A DNA stretch of 61,540 bases from IMG/VR virus record IMGVR_UViG_3300031379_000001, positions 1 through 61,540 of that record; one strand, written 5' to 3'. Below the pieces are notes generated by a model, which made no database searches, had not been told where the DNA came from, and was given only the letters and a program-made list of their open reading frames with translations. This stretch comes from a virus. Every line of letters begins with the position of its first letter. Position 1 is the stretch's first letter. Shown here one piece after another: positions 34,501 through 42,317 of this stretch. Both the position numbers and the translations under genes were made by a program.

Positions 34501-35787
34501 TTATTTTATTATTTTAAATTTATCTTTGTTATCTATTTGTATTCTTTCTAACCTTTTGTTTTCATTTAATTTAGCACTAGTTAAATTATTAATAATTTTG
34601 TCCTTCCATAATCTATCTTTTATATTGAACTCTTTTTTTAATTGTCCTACTTTTATTAAATCACCACTTTTATATTTAAGGACAATATATTCATCTATAT
34701 TTTTAATCAAGTCCTCAAGTCCTAAATTTATTTTGTCCTGTGTCCTAAGTTTAATTTTGTCCTCACTTATTATATGTCCTGAGACATTTTTATTTTGTCC
34801 TGTCTTCATGTCCTGTGTTTGTTCTTTAATTTTGTCCTGTGTCCTAAGTTTAATTTTGTCCTCACTTTGTCCTATGTCTTCACTTTTTTGTTTTGGTACG
34901 TCCTGAATACATTTAGGACTTTTAGATATATCTACCTTTTTAGTAATATTTGTATTAATAGGTTCTATGTTTTTACTTAATGGTTTTAAAGACTTACTAA
35001 GATTTACCACTTTATTATTTATAACTTTGTCCTGAGTTACTATATTATTTTTTTGTCCCAAGTTATTATTAGTTTGTCCCAAGTTATTATTAGTTTGTCC
35101 CAAGTTATTATTAGTTTGTCCCAAGTTATTATTAGTTTGTCCTAAGTTATTATTAGTTTGTCCTAAGTTTTTGTCCTCAATTATTCCTAACTCAATACAT
35201 TTGTTATCAATAAAACTTTTAGGATAATAAGTAACTAATTTAAATATTTTTACTAAGTAACTATTATTATTCAAATTAATTTTTTGTTTAGTAGATATTC
35301 CAGTTATCAAATCACTACCAATTGAAGGAAAATACATACTCATTAAGTCTATTACTATACATGATAACCATATAAGAGTCATATTAGTTAAATTATCTAC
35401 AAGCCATGTATTATTGTTAAGGTTTAAAAAAGGTATGCTATATAGTAAATCTTTTATTACATCTTTCCTTGCTAACTTATCAAACTGATTAAAAAATGAT
35501 ATAGTTGATAATACTGAGATTATAAAACATATATTGGTAAACCATACTATTTTAAAGTAATGTTGTGGTGTTCGTTGGTATACTATCCCTTTAACTATAG
35601 AACCAACTAACACCATAATTTGTAATAATACGATAAAACCAATTACAACTAAAGTCAAATTTTCATCAGTAGTAAGATTAGAAAAAAATGCTATAGATAA
35701 ACCAGTTGATACTACACTAGATAGGATTGATAATAAAATAATAATCAATCCAAAAAATATAGCCATAAACTTACTAAATTTATTCAT
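34501..35787 (-). CDS. Multi-pass membrane protein with repeat linker and winged-helix-like tail
   Basis: 428 residues. About four hydrophobic segments (9-33, 45-67, 80-101, 137-155). Then five to six tandem copies of a 7-aa NNLGQTN unit (21-bp DNA repeats, 35050-35165) and two DKIKLRTQDKI units. The last 70 residues (VGQLKKEFNIKDRLWKDKII) look like a winged helix. A membrane anchor joined to a DNA-binding-like tail would fit tethering of DNA, but this is inference. Unknown family. Confidence 0.65.
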   Translation of the reverse strand: MNKFSKFMAIFFGLIIILLSILSSVVSTGLSIAFFSNLTTDENLTLVVIGFIVLLQIMVLVGSIVKGIVYQRTPQHYFKIVWFTNICFIISVLSTISFFNQFDKLARKDVIKDLLYSIPFLNLNNNTWLVDNLTNMTLIWLSCIVIDLMSMYFPSIGSDLITGISTKQKINLNNNSYLVKIFKLVTYYPKSFIDNKCIELGIIEDKNLGQTNNNLGQTNNNLGQTNNNLGQTNNNLGQTNNNLGQKNNIVTQDKVINNKVVNLSKSLKPLSKNIEPINTNITKKVDISKSPKCIQDVPKQKSEDIGQSEDKIKLRTQDKIKEQTQDMKTGQNKNVSGHIISEDKIKLRTQDKINLGLEDLIKNIDEYIVLKYKSGDLIKVGQLKKEFNIKDRLWKDKIINNLTSAKLNENKRLERIQIDNKDKFKIIK

Positions 35788-35805
35788 AATCTCACTTCCT
35801 TTCTA

Positions 35806-36252
35806 TTATCCGAATATCATATCTTTATTAGCTTTAATACATTCTTTCATGAAATCAATTAGTCTAAAATGAAAATCAGTTAATAAACTACTATGTAAGA
35901 ATTCTCTAAAATCAACTTTTTCTAACTCAGGTAAAATTAGTTTCATTTCGTTAACTGTTAGTTTACCTTCAACATCACTATGATTAATTAGATACTTTAG
36001 ATTATTTTTAACTGTATTCCAGCTACTCAATTTAGTACATTTATTACAATCACCATAACACATAATTTCTTTACAAAACCCTTGCATATTATGAATCCAT
36101 CTGTTATCAAATGTATTAAATAATATTGCTCTATATTCAAAAAATTTACCATAATGTATGCCTTTTTTCATACATTTTCTTTCATATACTTTACCTTCTT
36201 CCTCACATTCATATAACAATTTATCAGTGTTATAATATAAATCTAATCCCAT
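35806..36252 (-). CDS. Hypothetical cysteine-containing protein, 148 aa
   Basis: Start set at ATG 36252, eight bases from AGGAGG; an in-frame TTG lies one codon upstream. Contains CKEIMCYGDCNKC near residue 80, a possible metal site, and a helical C-terminus. The start GLDLYYNTD and overall look resemble small conserved phage/plasmid proteins, function unknown. Confidence 0.6.
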   Translation of the reverse strand: MGLDLYYNTDKLLYECEEEGKVYERKCMKKGIHYGKFFEYRAILFNTFDNRWIHNMQGFCKEIMCYGDCNKCTKLSSWNTVKNNLKYLINHSDVEGKLTVNEMKLILPELEKVDFREFLHSSLLTDFHFRLIDFMKECIKANKDMIFG

Positions 36253-36331
36253 CAAAATTACCTCCTTTGTTCATATGCAAAACCATTGTTATAACTAAGT
36301 TTTGCTTAAAAAATACCTATTTTAGATCCCC

Positions 36332-36469
36332 TTAAAATTGTTCCTTTAAATATTCTTCAATCAATCTAGTTATTACCTTTGACATATTTTTGTCTTGAGA
36401 TTCACAAAATTCCTTGAATTTATCTTTCAATTCCTTAGTAACTAATACTCTTATTTGTTCTGTTTTCAT
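36332..36469 (-). CDS. Ribbon-helix-helix regulator, 45 aa
   Basis: Translation from ATG 36469: a TEQIRVLVTKELKDKFKEFC segment then MSKVITRLIEEYL, a minimal CopG-type strand-helix-helix. It has AGGAGG upstream and a 16-bp palindrome over its promoter -35. First gene of the minus operon running to 34169; probably autoregulatory. Confidence 0.72.
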   Translation of the reverse strand: MKTEQIRVLVTKELKDKFKEFCESQDKNMSKVITRLIEEYLKEQF

Positions 36470-36491
36470 AATAATAACCTCCTTTTGTAAT

Positions 36492-36525
36492 ATATTATAA
36501 TATTATATAAAACATTGCAATGTTT
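36492..36525 (-). promoter_or_regulatory. Promoter with 16-bp palindromic operator
   Basis: Minus strand TTGCAA (36515-36520), 17 bp, TAATAT (36492-36497). AAACATTGCAATGTTT (36510-36525) is a perfect palindrome centred on the -35. Confidence 0.75.
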
Positions 36526-36623
36526 ATAATAATCCATATAACATAAATACCTTTGACTTATGTGGTTATACTCACAAAATTACTATGTCTTTTGTGATTA
36601 CTTATTCATTTTAAATAAAATTA

Positions 36624-36652
36624 TTGAAAAATATAAAAATTCTTAGTAAACT
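36624..36652 (+). promoter_or_regulatory. Promoter of the membrane protein/FtsK pair
   Basis: TTGAAA (36624-36629), 17 bp, TAAACT (36647-36652). A moderate match, divergent from the RHH operon. Confidence 0.5.
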
Positions 36653-36683
36653 ATAAATAGTATATTAATTAAGGGGAATTTGT

Positions 36684-37010
36684 ATGAATAAATTATTATT
36701 AGTTATAACCAATACATATATACCTGATGTAAATTTTAATGAAAATATGGAGAAATTTAATCCAAATTTTGCAATGGAATTATTAAGAGGGTTTATATTA
36801 CCTATAGGAATACTTATAATATTTGCAATTGTTATTATTAATAGTTGTAAATATTATAGTAGAAACTATATAAAAGGAATTATACAGAATATATTTATAG
36901 GTGCGGTATTAATTATATTACTATTGAAACCTACATTAATATTCCAGCTAGGAGAACAAATTATCAAGGTATTTAGTTATATAATAGGAGGATTTATTAA
37001 AAATGTTTAA
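36684..37010 (+). CDS. Small membrane protein paired with the FtsK-like gene
   Basis: 108 residues. N-terminal polar region, two hydrophobic helices (about 35-57 and 68-85) and an amphipathic C-terminus. It overlaps the FtsK-like gene by eight bases, so they are coupled. The layout resembles small membrane partners of conjugation ATPases in Gram-positive plasmids and ICEs, but no specific family can be named. Confidence 0.62.
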   Translation: MNKLLLVITNTYIPDVNFNENMEKFNPNFAMELLRGFILPIGILIIFAIVIINSCKYYSRNYIKGIIQNIFIGAVLIILLLKPTLIFQLGEQIIKVFSYIIGGFIKNV

Positions 37011-38748
37011 TAGGTTTTTACATCATATTAAAAGAGAAATAAAAAGTTTTAAAAGATCGCATATTAAACAATATGCGATTTATACTTTAGGGTATTTATT
37101 TGTGATTTATTTGTTGGAAGTTTATATTTTCTTTATTATAACACCTTTTATATACTTTGTAATAAAAAGTATACCTAGTTTTAGTAAAGAATTCTATTAT
37201 CATCTAAGGTATCTTAGTATAAGAAATATAAACGAAAAGTTAGCAATAATAAATGTTAGTAAACAAGATGATGAAATAAGATACAAGATGTTAACTTATG
37301 AGCCATTAGAACGGTTAGAAAAGATTAGATCACAGTTAGCAATATATTTTAATACTAATATCCTAGCAATAGAACAATCTAGCAGAAGTAAGAGAATAGC
37401 TTACTTAGTGACAGCTAAAACAGTTAAAAATAATAATAAGAATAAAACAAGATACATATTAAACCAGTTAGCAATACCTAATAATAACCTAGCAATTAAA
37501 GAGAATGATTTTATTAAGCAGATTTCTTTTAATTGCTATGATACTAAAAAGGTACTTAGCAATAAAGATAATATTGCTATGCTGCTAAATGTAGACCCTA
37601 GCAAACTTAGTATTAAACTTAGCAAAAATGTAATTCTAGAGGTTAGTAAGCAAAACGACAAGATATACTATTTACAAGATCATATAATTAGTTTGAATAA
37701 ACCTAACAAGGATTATCAATTTTTACTAGGTATCAATAAGTCTAATGGTGAGTTATTAATTGGTAACATTAAAGAATACCTTCATACACTCATATTTGGT
37801 GCTTCTGGCTCAGGTAAATCATGTTTTTTCAATGTTGTTCTGCAATCATTAATGTATTGGAATGATAAGATCGTATATTGTTTAATTGATTATAAGATAC
37901 TAGAATTTAAACGTTATGGACAGTTAAAAAACACACTATATATTTCAGATCATAATGATACCTTGATGCTATTTAAGGCTTTAATGGCTGAAATGAATAG
38001 ACGTTTTGATATATTCTCTAAACATGATGTTCTTGATATATATGAGTATAACGAAGAGATACAATATTTACCTATGATATTTGTGGCTATAGATGAAATA
38101 GCAGACTTAAGACTCACTAAATCAGATGTTGCAGAAGAAATTGAGGAAACATTTAAAAAACTTATGAATAAAGGTCGTGCCAGTGGAATAATATTTTGGG
38201 TAGCTTGTCAAAGACCTAGTCATGGACAGATAGACACAGATGTTAGGGCAAATTTAGATTCAAGAATAGCATTTAAGGTATCTGATAGTAAAGAAGCATC
38301 ATTGGCTAATGTACCAGATGCACATAATTTAATAAGGGCAAATGCTATTGTTAAATCACAGATAAGCACAAACCAAATAAAAGGTTTATTTATAGATAAG
38401 AAACATAACGAGGTTTTTAATGGGCTAAAAATGAGGGCATCATTTGGGCAACAGGGCAACGTTGTTAACCTAAGTAAAACACCATCAACCATAACTCACA
38501 GTAATGATTTAATTGTGCAACAATTAAAGAAAAACGTTGCCTTTAAACGTGAAGATCAAGCAAGTACTTATATTGACTTTAAGCGGTATATCTGGGATTC
38601 AACGCAATCTAGTGATACTATACCTAAGAACCAGATATATATTGATGCTCTAGGTCTAACAGATAAACAAGTAAGAACTATGAAAGAAAAGTGTCTCAAG
38701 GAAGGAATATTTGTCAAAAACAAGTCTGGTAGATATGTAAGAGTCTAA
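37003..38748 (+). CDS. FtsK/SpoIIIE-like DNA translocase (TcpA/ICE type)
   Basis: 581 residues. Two N-terminal membrane helices (about 25-50 and 50-65), an intermediate domain, Walker A GASGSGKS near 266, Walker B IFVAIDEIADL near 360, then RASGIIFWVACQRPS near 395 and a C-terminal winged-helix-like end. The order fits the small membrane-bound FtsK/HerA motors that act as coupling proteins in Gram-positive conjugative elements. It could pump DNA during transfer or segregation. No relaxase is visible. Confidence 0.87.
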   Translation: MFNRFLHHIKREIKSFKRSHIKQYAIYTLGYLFVIYLLEVYIFFIITPFIYFVIKSIPSFSKEFYYHLRYLSIRNINEKLAIINVSKQDDEIRYKMLTYEPLERLEKIRSQLAIYFNTNILAIEQSSRSKRIAYLVTAKTVKNNNKNKTRYILNQLAIPNNNLAIKENDFIKQISFNCYDTKKVLSNKDNIAMLLNVDPSKLSIKLSKNVILEVSKQNDKIYYLQDHIISLNKPNKDYQFLLGINKSNGELLIGNIKEYLHTLIFGASGSGKSCFFNVVLQSLMYWNDKIVYCLIDYKILEFKRYGQLKNTLYISDHNDTLMLFKALMAEMNRRFDIFSKHDVLDIYEYNEEIQYLPMIFVAIDEIADLRLTKSDVAEEIEETFKKLMNKGRASGIIFWVACQRPSHGQIDTDVRANLDSRIAFKVSDSKEASLANVPDAHNLIRANAIVKSQISTNQIKGLFIDKKHNEVFNGLKMRASFGQQGNVVNLSKTPSTITHSNDLIVQQLKKNVAFKREDQASTYIDFKRYIWDSTQSSDTIPKNQIYIDALGLTDKQVRTMKEKCLKEGIFVKNKSGRYVRV

Positions 38749-38779
38749 CCGTATACTCTTAGCTTCATCTGTATACATT

Positions 38780-38820
38780 GCGACTAATGTAAAACACCAT
38801 TTTATATTAGTCGCTTTTTT
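38780..38820 (+). terminator. Terminator of the FtsK-like gene
   Basis: GCGACTAAT and ATTAGTCGC form a stem, followed by T6. Confidence 0.9.
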
Positions 38821-38825
38821 ATTAC

Positions 38826-39248
38826 CAATTAAAAAAAATACCATCATTTTAAAATAATACGACACCCTTTAGGCATCACTGCCAGAACGATTGGGCATAG
38901 GTCAGGTAAAATTCAGGCACTGTGTATCACTGTCTATAACTAACTTACATATACATTGGCATTTTAGGCTTATTTATTCCATTAAAAAATTATGAAAAAA
39001 AGATATATATAAATAAATAAAATATAAAAAAAATATAAAATATAAATATATATGAGAACTAAACCTTGCCTAAAACGCCCAAAATGCCTAAAGTAAACTA
39101 GTAGTTTAGATTCCAGAGATATTTTTTTGCCTGAATTTATCCACATTTTGCCTAAGTCAACTAGGAGTGATGCCTAGCTATGCCTGAAATTATTTATCCA
39201 CAAAGTTATCCACAGTTTATTTAATATGATGGTATTTTTTTTTAATTG
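38826..39248. other. Putative replication origin, locus 1
   Basis: The module is bounded by 22/23-bp inverted repeats (38826-38847, beginning CAATTAAAAAAAATACC, and 39226-39248, beginning ATGATGGTATTT). The left half has AGGCA-type motifs (38871, 38895, 38915, 38964); the right half has their complement TGCCT (39067, 39085, 39129, 39149, 39171, 39181). Between them is an almost pure A/T tract (about 38970-39055). Three perfect DnaA boxes TTATCCACA lie at 39137, 39194 and 39206. A symmetrical set of sites around an AT-rich unwinding tract is typical of origins. Confidence 0.7.
39137..39214 (+). promoter_or_regulatory. Three DnaA boxes
   Basis: TTATCCACA occurs at 39137-39145, 39194-39202 and 39206-39214, all in the same orientation and all perfect matches to the bacterial consensus TTATNCACA. 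The last two are 12 bp apart. Confidence 0.85.
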
Positions 39249-39273
39249 TTATGCAGTAAAAACCTTGTAACTA

Positions 39274-39302
39274 TTGTAATATGTGTTAACTTATGATAAT
39301 AT
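39274..39302 (+). promoter_or_regulatory. Shared-family promoter for the 39.4 kb operon
   Basis: TTGTAA (39274-39279), 17 bp with GTGTTAACTTATGA, TAATAT (39297-39302). A second GTTAAC follows at about 39313. Confidence 0.8.
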
Positions 39303-39388
39303 ATACATATAAGTTAACACTAAGTATTTAAATTAATGCAATGGGTATTACAGTAATGAAGGTTACAATAGATTAAAAGGAGGATATT

Positions 39389-39583
39389 ATGAATTTCGAT
39401 CGTAATGGTCAAATGATTATAGTAATACAGATATTAAAGCATGGTAGGAAAGTAAGTGAACTTAGTTACAATAATCGTATAAGTAATACTAGTATTTATA
39501 ACTGGATTAAGAAATATAAAGATGAAATTGAAAAGCCAGAAAACAAATGGATGTATGATGAACGTTATATTAATGAATTTTAA
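39389..39583 (+). CDS. Small helix-turn-helix protein
   Basis: 64 residues; VIQILKHGRKVSELSYNNRI followed by SNTSIYNWIKKYKDEI is the HTH_23/transposase-type trihelical pattern. First gene after origin-like locus 1, behind AAAGGAGG. It may bind the nearby DNA. It is far too short for a transposase. Confidence 0.6.
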   Translation: MNFDRNGQMIIVIQILKHGRKVSELSYNNRISNTSIYNWIKKYKDEIEKPENKWMYDERYINEF

Positions 39584-39596
39584 GGAGGGTTAAACA

Positions 39597-39839
39597 ATGA
39601 TAAACAGAAGGAAAATAGATGAATTAAAGAAAGTCATTGAAGAATTATCACATGTAGGGTATCTGAATTGCAAGAATAATACAAATTTAAACATGATTAC
39701 AAGTAATAAGACTATGGTAGATTCCAACTTAATTGTATTAAGCCTAGAGAACACAAGATTGATTGATGAATACATTAATAAAAACATTCAGACTTTAATA
39801 AATCTAGCTTATTATTTGGAGGAAAAAGCTAATGGATAA
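39597..39839 (+). CDS. Hypothetical helical protein, 80 aa
   Basis: Behind AAGGAGGG. Helical with RLIDEYINKNIQTLINLAYY near the C-terminus. Overlaps the next gene by eight bases. No family recognised. Confidence 0.6.
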   Translation: MINRRKIDELKKVIEELSHVGYLNCKNNTNLNMITSNKTMVDSNLIVLSLENTRLIDEYINKNIQTLINLAYYLEEKANG

Positions 39840-39954
39840 GTTTGACAAAGATAAACTAAGGCATTTAGAGAACTTATTGATAGCAGATATCGTTTATTGC
39901 ACTATAGTATTTGCAATAATGATAGCACTATTAATAAAAATACTGAATAAATAA
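39832..39954 (+). CDS. Small membrane protein, 40 aa
   Basis: ATG at 39832 inside the end of the upstream gene, RBS GGAGGAAA. A charged N-terminus (MDKFDKDKLRHLENLL) and a single membrane helix (about 18-36). Probably translationally coupled. Confidence 0.55.
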   Translation: MDKFDKDKLRHLENLLIADIVYCTIVFAIMIALLIKILNK

Positions 39955-39969
39955 GGAGGACAAAGAATA

Positions 39970-40281
39970 ATGAGTAATATAGTAAAATCAATAATTCAAA
40001 AGTATCATTTTAGAAAAGCAGTTAATTCAATAAATAATAAGTTAAATAATATGAATGATGAAGATAAAAATCAATATTTAGATCATATTAATAGATTAAA
40101 TAATATGAATGATGAAGAATTACAAGAATACTTAAGGAGGAAAAAGATAATGAATAATAAAAAAGATGAACAAGTAAAACCACATAAGAATAATATGGAT
40201 TTATTAGACCCACATGGATTTTGGGCAAAATTTTCAGAATTTGATGATGATAATCAAAAAAAACAGGAGGACAAAGAATAA
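39970..40281 (+). CDS. Hypothetical protein, 103 aa (paralogue family)
   Basis: Starts MSNIVKSIIQK; contains two copies of an N-N-M-N-D-E-(D/E) unit. The block INNKLNNMNDEDKNQYLDH resembles INAKLEKMSEEEREQYMND of the 52-aa protein at 40756. Its 5' end and RBS (AGGAGGACAAAGAATAATG) are duplicated at 40264-40283. Confidence 0.6.
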   Translation: MSNIVKSIIQKYHFRKAVNSINNKLNNMNDEDKNQYLDHINRLNNMNDEELQEYLRRKKIMNNKKDEQVKPHKNNMDLLDPHGFWAKFSEFDDDNQKKQEDKE

Positions 40282-40514
40282 TGAGTAATATAGTAAACAC
40301 TTTAATTCAAAAAGGAATATTATATTTTGTTAAGAAAAATAAATATATATGCGTTTACAGAGATTGGCTTTTAATTATTGTAGGTACGGATGAAGAAAGA
40401 GAATTCCAGTTGTATTTTAAAAGTGTACTTATTAATACAGAGTATACGTGGAATGAAAAGTTTACTTATGAAACCAATGATTTTGAGGAATTACTAGATT
40501 ATATAGTTTATTAA
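40281..40514 (+). CDS. Hypothetical protein, 77 aa
   Basis: Starts MSNIVNTLIQK, a duplicate of the start of the 39970 gene, but then diverges to a beta-rich sequence (YICVYRDWLLIIVGTDEERE). Its ATG shares a base with the upstream stop. The shared start looks like a recombined gene head. Confidence 0.6.
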   Translation: MSNIVNTLIQKGILYFVKKNKYICVYRDWLLIIVGTDEEREFQLYFKSVLINTEYTWNEKFTYETNDFEELLDYIVY

Positions 40515-40529
40515 TTGGAGGGTTTAACA

Positions 40530-40745
40530 ATGGAATTTAATCATTTAAAAAAAGAATTTCAAACAGATTTAGAAAAACTGATAAATAAACATAGTGTAGA
40601 TAATGATTTAAATTTATCAGATCGAATAATAGCAGAATATTTAATTCAAGAAATACATAATTTAAGATTATTAATTAGTAAGTACAATCGTGAAAACAAT
40701 GAATCACAGGATATGACTTTAAAAGAACTATGGAAAACTATATAA
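40530..40745 (+). CDS. Hypothetical helical protein, 71 aa
   Basis: Start at ATG 40530 with GGAGGG before it; the in-frame TTG at 40515 is rejected because it lies at the RBS. Starts MEFNHLKKEFQ, matching MEFNNLKKRTS of the next gene. Helical. No family. Confidence 0.6.
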   Translation: MEFNHLKKEFQTDLEKLINKHSVDNDLNLSDRIIAEYLIQEIHNLRLLISKYNRENNESQDMTLKELWKTI

Positions 40746-40755
40746 AGGAGGATTT

Positions 40756-40914
40756 ATGGAATTTAACAATTTAAAAAAAAGAACATCAATGGGATTACTT
40801 AAATTAGCTATAAATAAAATAAATGCTAAATTAGAGAAAATGAGTGAAGAAGAAAGAGAACAATATATGAATGATGTAATTAAGAAATTGGAGGGTTCAG
40901 AGAATGTCAGATAA
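40756..40914 (+). CDS. Hypothetical helical protein, 52 aa
   Basis: ATG behind AAAGGAGG. The first seven residues copy the preceding gene; the remainder (NKINAKLEKMSEEEREQYM) copies the middle of the 39970 protein. A mosaic of its neighbours, about 11 bases overlapping the next gene. Confidence 0.55.
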   Translation: MEFNNLKKRTSMGLLKLAINKINAKLEKMSEEEREQYMNDVIKKLEGSENVR

Positions 40915-41134
40915 ATTAGAGGACTTAAAAGATTATTTAGAACGACAATTAAAACAAGCTCAGGAATCAGTTTTAGAATGTGCTGAAAGGTTAGATAAAT
41001 TCACTAATAAAAAAGGTGAATGGGATGATATTTATGATCATATGTGCCAAGGAGAAATAGAGAAAGAACTAAGTTATAAAAGGGAAAAAGTAAACGATTT
41101 AAAACAAGAGATAGAAAGGTTAGAAAATGAATGA
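40904..41134 (+). CDS. Coiled-coil protein, 76 aa
   Basis: Almost entirely helical with heptads (LERQLKQAQESVLECAERLD; YKREKVNDLKQEIERLENE). RBS TTGGAGGG. Overlaps the next gene by eight bases. Confidence 0.6.
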   Translation: MSDKLEDLKDYLERQLKQAQESVLECAERLDKFTNKKGEWDDIYDHMCQGEIEKELSYKREKVNDLKQEIERLENE

Positions 41135-41324
41135 AAATAATATTGATATTTTAAAAAGTGATTTATTAATCGTTAAACAGCAGTATGAGGAATTAATTTC
41201 ATATGATAAAGGATTCAAGGATAAACAAGAGTTACAAGAGTATTATACAAAACTAGGAGAGCTAAGTATTACTATTAAACAATTAAATGAACAAATAGAA
41301 GAATTGGAAGGTGATAACAAATGA
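41127..41324 (+). CDS. Coiled-coil protein, 65 aa
   Basis: Helical, ending ITIKQLNEQIEELEGDNK, similar to the ends of the neighbours. ATG lies inside the upstream gene end behind AGAAAGG. Overlaps the next gene by four bases. Confidence 0.6.
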   Translation: MNENNIDILKSDLLIVKQQYEELISYDKGFKDKQELQEYYTKLGELSITIKQLNEQIEELEGDNK

Positions 41325-41707
41325 ATAATAATATTGATTTAAAAGGTAAAACAATTAAAGATATGAAAGTTAAATATGATGATAATAAATTAATTTGTAT
41401 AATATTAGATTTCACAGATGATACAAATATATCTATATCACCTTATGATAATGATGATTTTTTATTTATCACAAAGTTATCAATATCATCCACGAAATTA
41501 GCTAATTTAGAAAAAAATTTATTAATACTTAAAGATCAATATATAAAAGATAGAGTTAAATATAATGATTTTGTTGATAGATCATACCCTGACAATATAG
41601 ATGATTTAAGATATAGAAGTCAATGGATTAGTAATTTAATGCAGCAACAAATTAAAATAGAAGACATAGAGAATCAAATAAAAGAGTTAGAAGGTGATAG
41701 TAAATGA
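41321..41707 (+). CDS. Hypothetical protein, 128 aa
   Basis: N-terminal 55 residues are beta-rich (MKVKYDDNKLICIILDFTDD), the rest a coil ending IKIEDIENQIKELEGDSK, again the IEELEGD-type tail of the gene before. ATGA overlaps at both ends: a tightly packed cascade. Confidence 0.6.
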   Translation: MNNNIDLKGKTIKDMKVKYDDNKLICIILDFTDDTNISISPYDNDDFLFITKLSISSTKLANLEKNLLILKDQYIKDRVKYNDFVDRSYPDNIDDLRYRSQWISNLMQQQIKIEDIENQIKELEGDSK

Positions 41708-41883
41708 ATCTTGAAAAAATGGAAAAGTTATTATCTGAATCAATCAATAAATTAAAAGAATTAGATATTAATTATTTAGATTTAGAAAAAAGAGATATGA
41801 AAGATATAACTAATGAGGTGGTTATTGATTTAGTCGTTGTAATAATGGAAATACAAAATAAGTTATATTTTGAAAGGAAGTGA
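41704..41883 (+). CDS. Hypothetical helical protein, 59 aa
   Basis: ATG overlaps the previous stop. Helical (MEKLLSESINKLKELDINYL; VVIDLVVVIMEIQNKLYFER). Its last codons contain the AAAGGAAG RBS of the resolvase gene. Confidence 0.55.
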   Translation: MNLEKMEKLLSESINKLKELDINYLDLEKRDMKDITNEVVIDLVVVIMEIQNKLYFERK

Positions 41884-41888
41884 TTAAA

Positions 41889-42297
41889 ATGTGTCTAAAC
41901 CACTATATTATGGGTTTAGACCCTTGAGCTAGGTGGTTCAACGGGTTTTGTGGTAGTAAAGATTGAAACAAATGAGATCATGGAGTACAAAACATTAGAT
42001 GGTTACAAAGAGATATTTAATGAGCTAAAGCAAGCTAAAGGAAACTATCATATAGTATGTGAGGACTACAGGGCAAATATTAGAACTAAAGATCAATTAT
42101 ATGCTAATAAGCTTGTAGGATTCATAGAAGGCTATTGTATAGCAAATGGCATCAAGATTAAGACACAGATGCCAAGTGTTAGAAAGGGTTATTTAAATCA
42201 ATCTAAACAGACATTAAAAACATATGGGTGCAATATTAAGCATATTATTGATGCTTATGCACATGTGTTAAGATATATTAGAATGGAATTAAAATAA
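41889..42297 (+). CDS. RuvC-like Holliday junction resolvase, expressed through a +1 frameshift
   Basis: ATG 41889 has GAAAGGAAG upstream but the frame stops at TGA 41925 after 12 codons ending MGLDP. Skipping one base (CCT TGA G to CCT GAG) joins GLDP to ELGGSTGFVVVK and continues to 42297: 135 residues. GLDP...STGF is the RuvC-fold first strand with catalytic Asp (D11); E58 (VCEDYR) and D121/H125 (DAYAH) complete the site. Without the shift the protein lacks its first Asp. A 9-bp hairpin (41893-41901 / 41913-41921) ends at the shift codon. It should resolve branched DNA before packaging. Confidence 0.75.
41922..41927 (+). promoter_or_regulatory. Putative +1 frameshift site CCT TGA
   Basis: CCU followed by the UGA stop and G. 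Slow-decoded UGA after a Pro codon that can re-pair in +1 (CUU) is the type of site used by prfB (CUU UGA) and by Listeria phage PSA (CCC UGA). The hairpin immediately 5' is in position to influence the event. A simple mutation is the alternative. Confidence 0.6.
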
Positions 42298-42317
42298 TTA
42301 ACAAAGGTGTTGATAAT

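Larger units (their letters stand above)
38749..39388. other. Non-coding region with origin-like module
   Basis: No gene. Contains the FtsK terminator, the inverted-repeat-bounded module at 38826-39248, and a shared-family promoter at 39274-39302. Confidence 0.8.

Noticed and set aside
34526-34906. Plus-strand ORFs opposite the 428-aa gene
   Set aside because: Cysteine/leucine-rich shadows of the repeat region on the minus strand.
38826-39248. Small transposon or MITE because of terminal inverted repeats
   Set aside because: No target-site duplication was evident and the interior carries ordered DnaA boxes and motif arrays; MITE origin cannot be excluded but fits less well.
41893-41945. Possible tRNA because of a stem and GGTTCAAC
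   Set aside because: No acceptor stem, no full cloverleaf; the sequence is explained as resolvase coding DNA with a hairpin.
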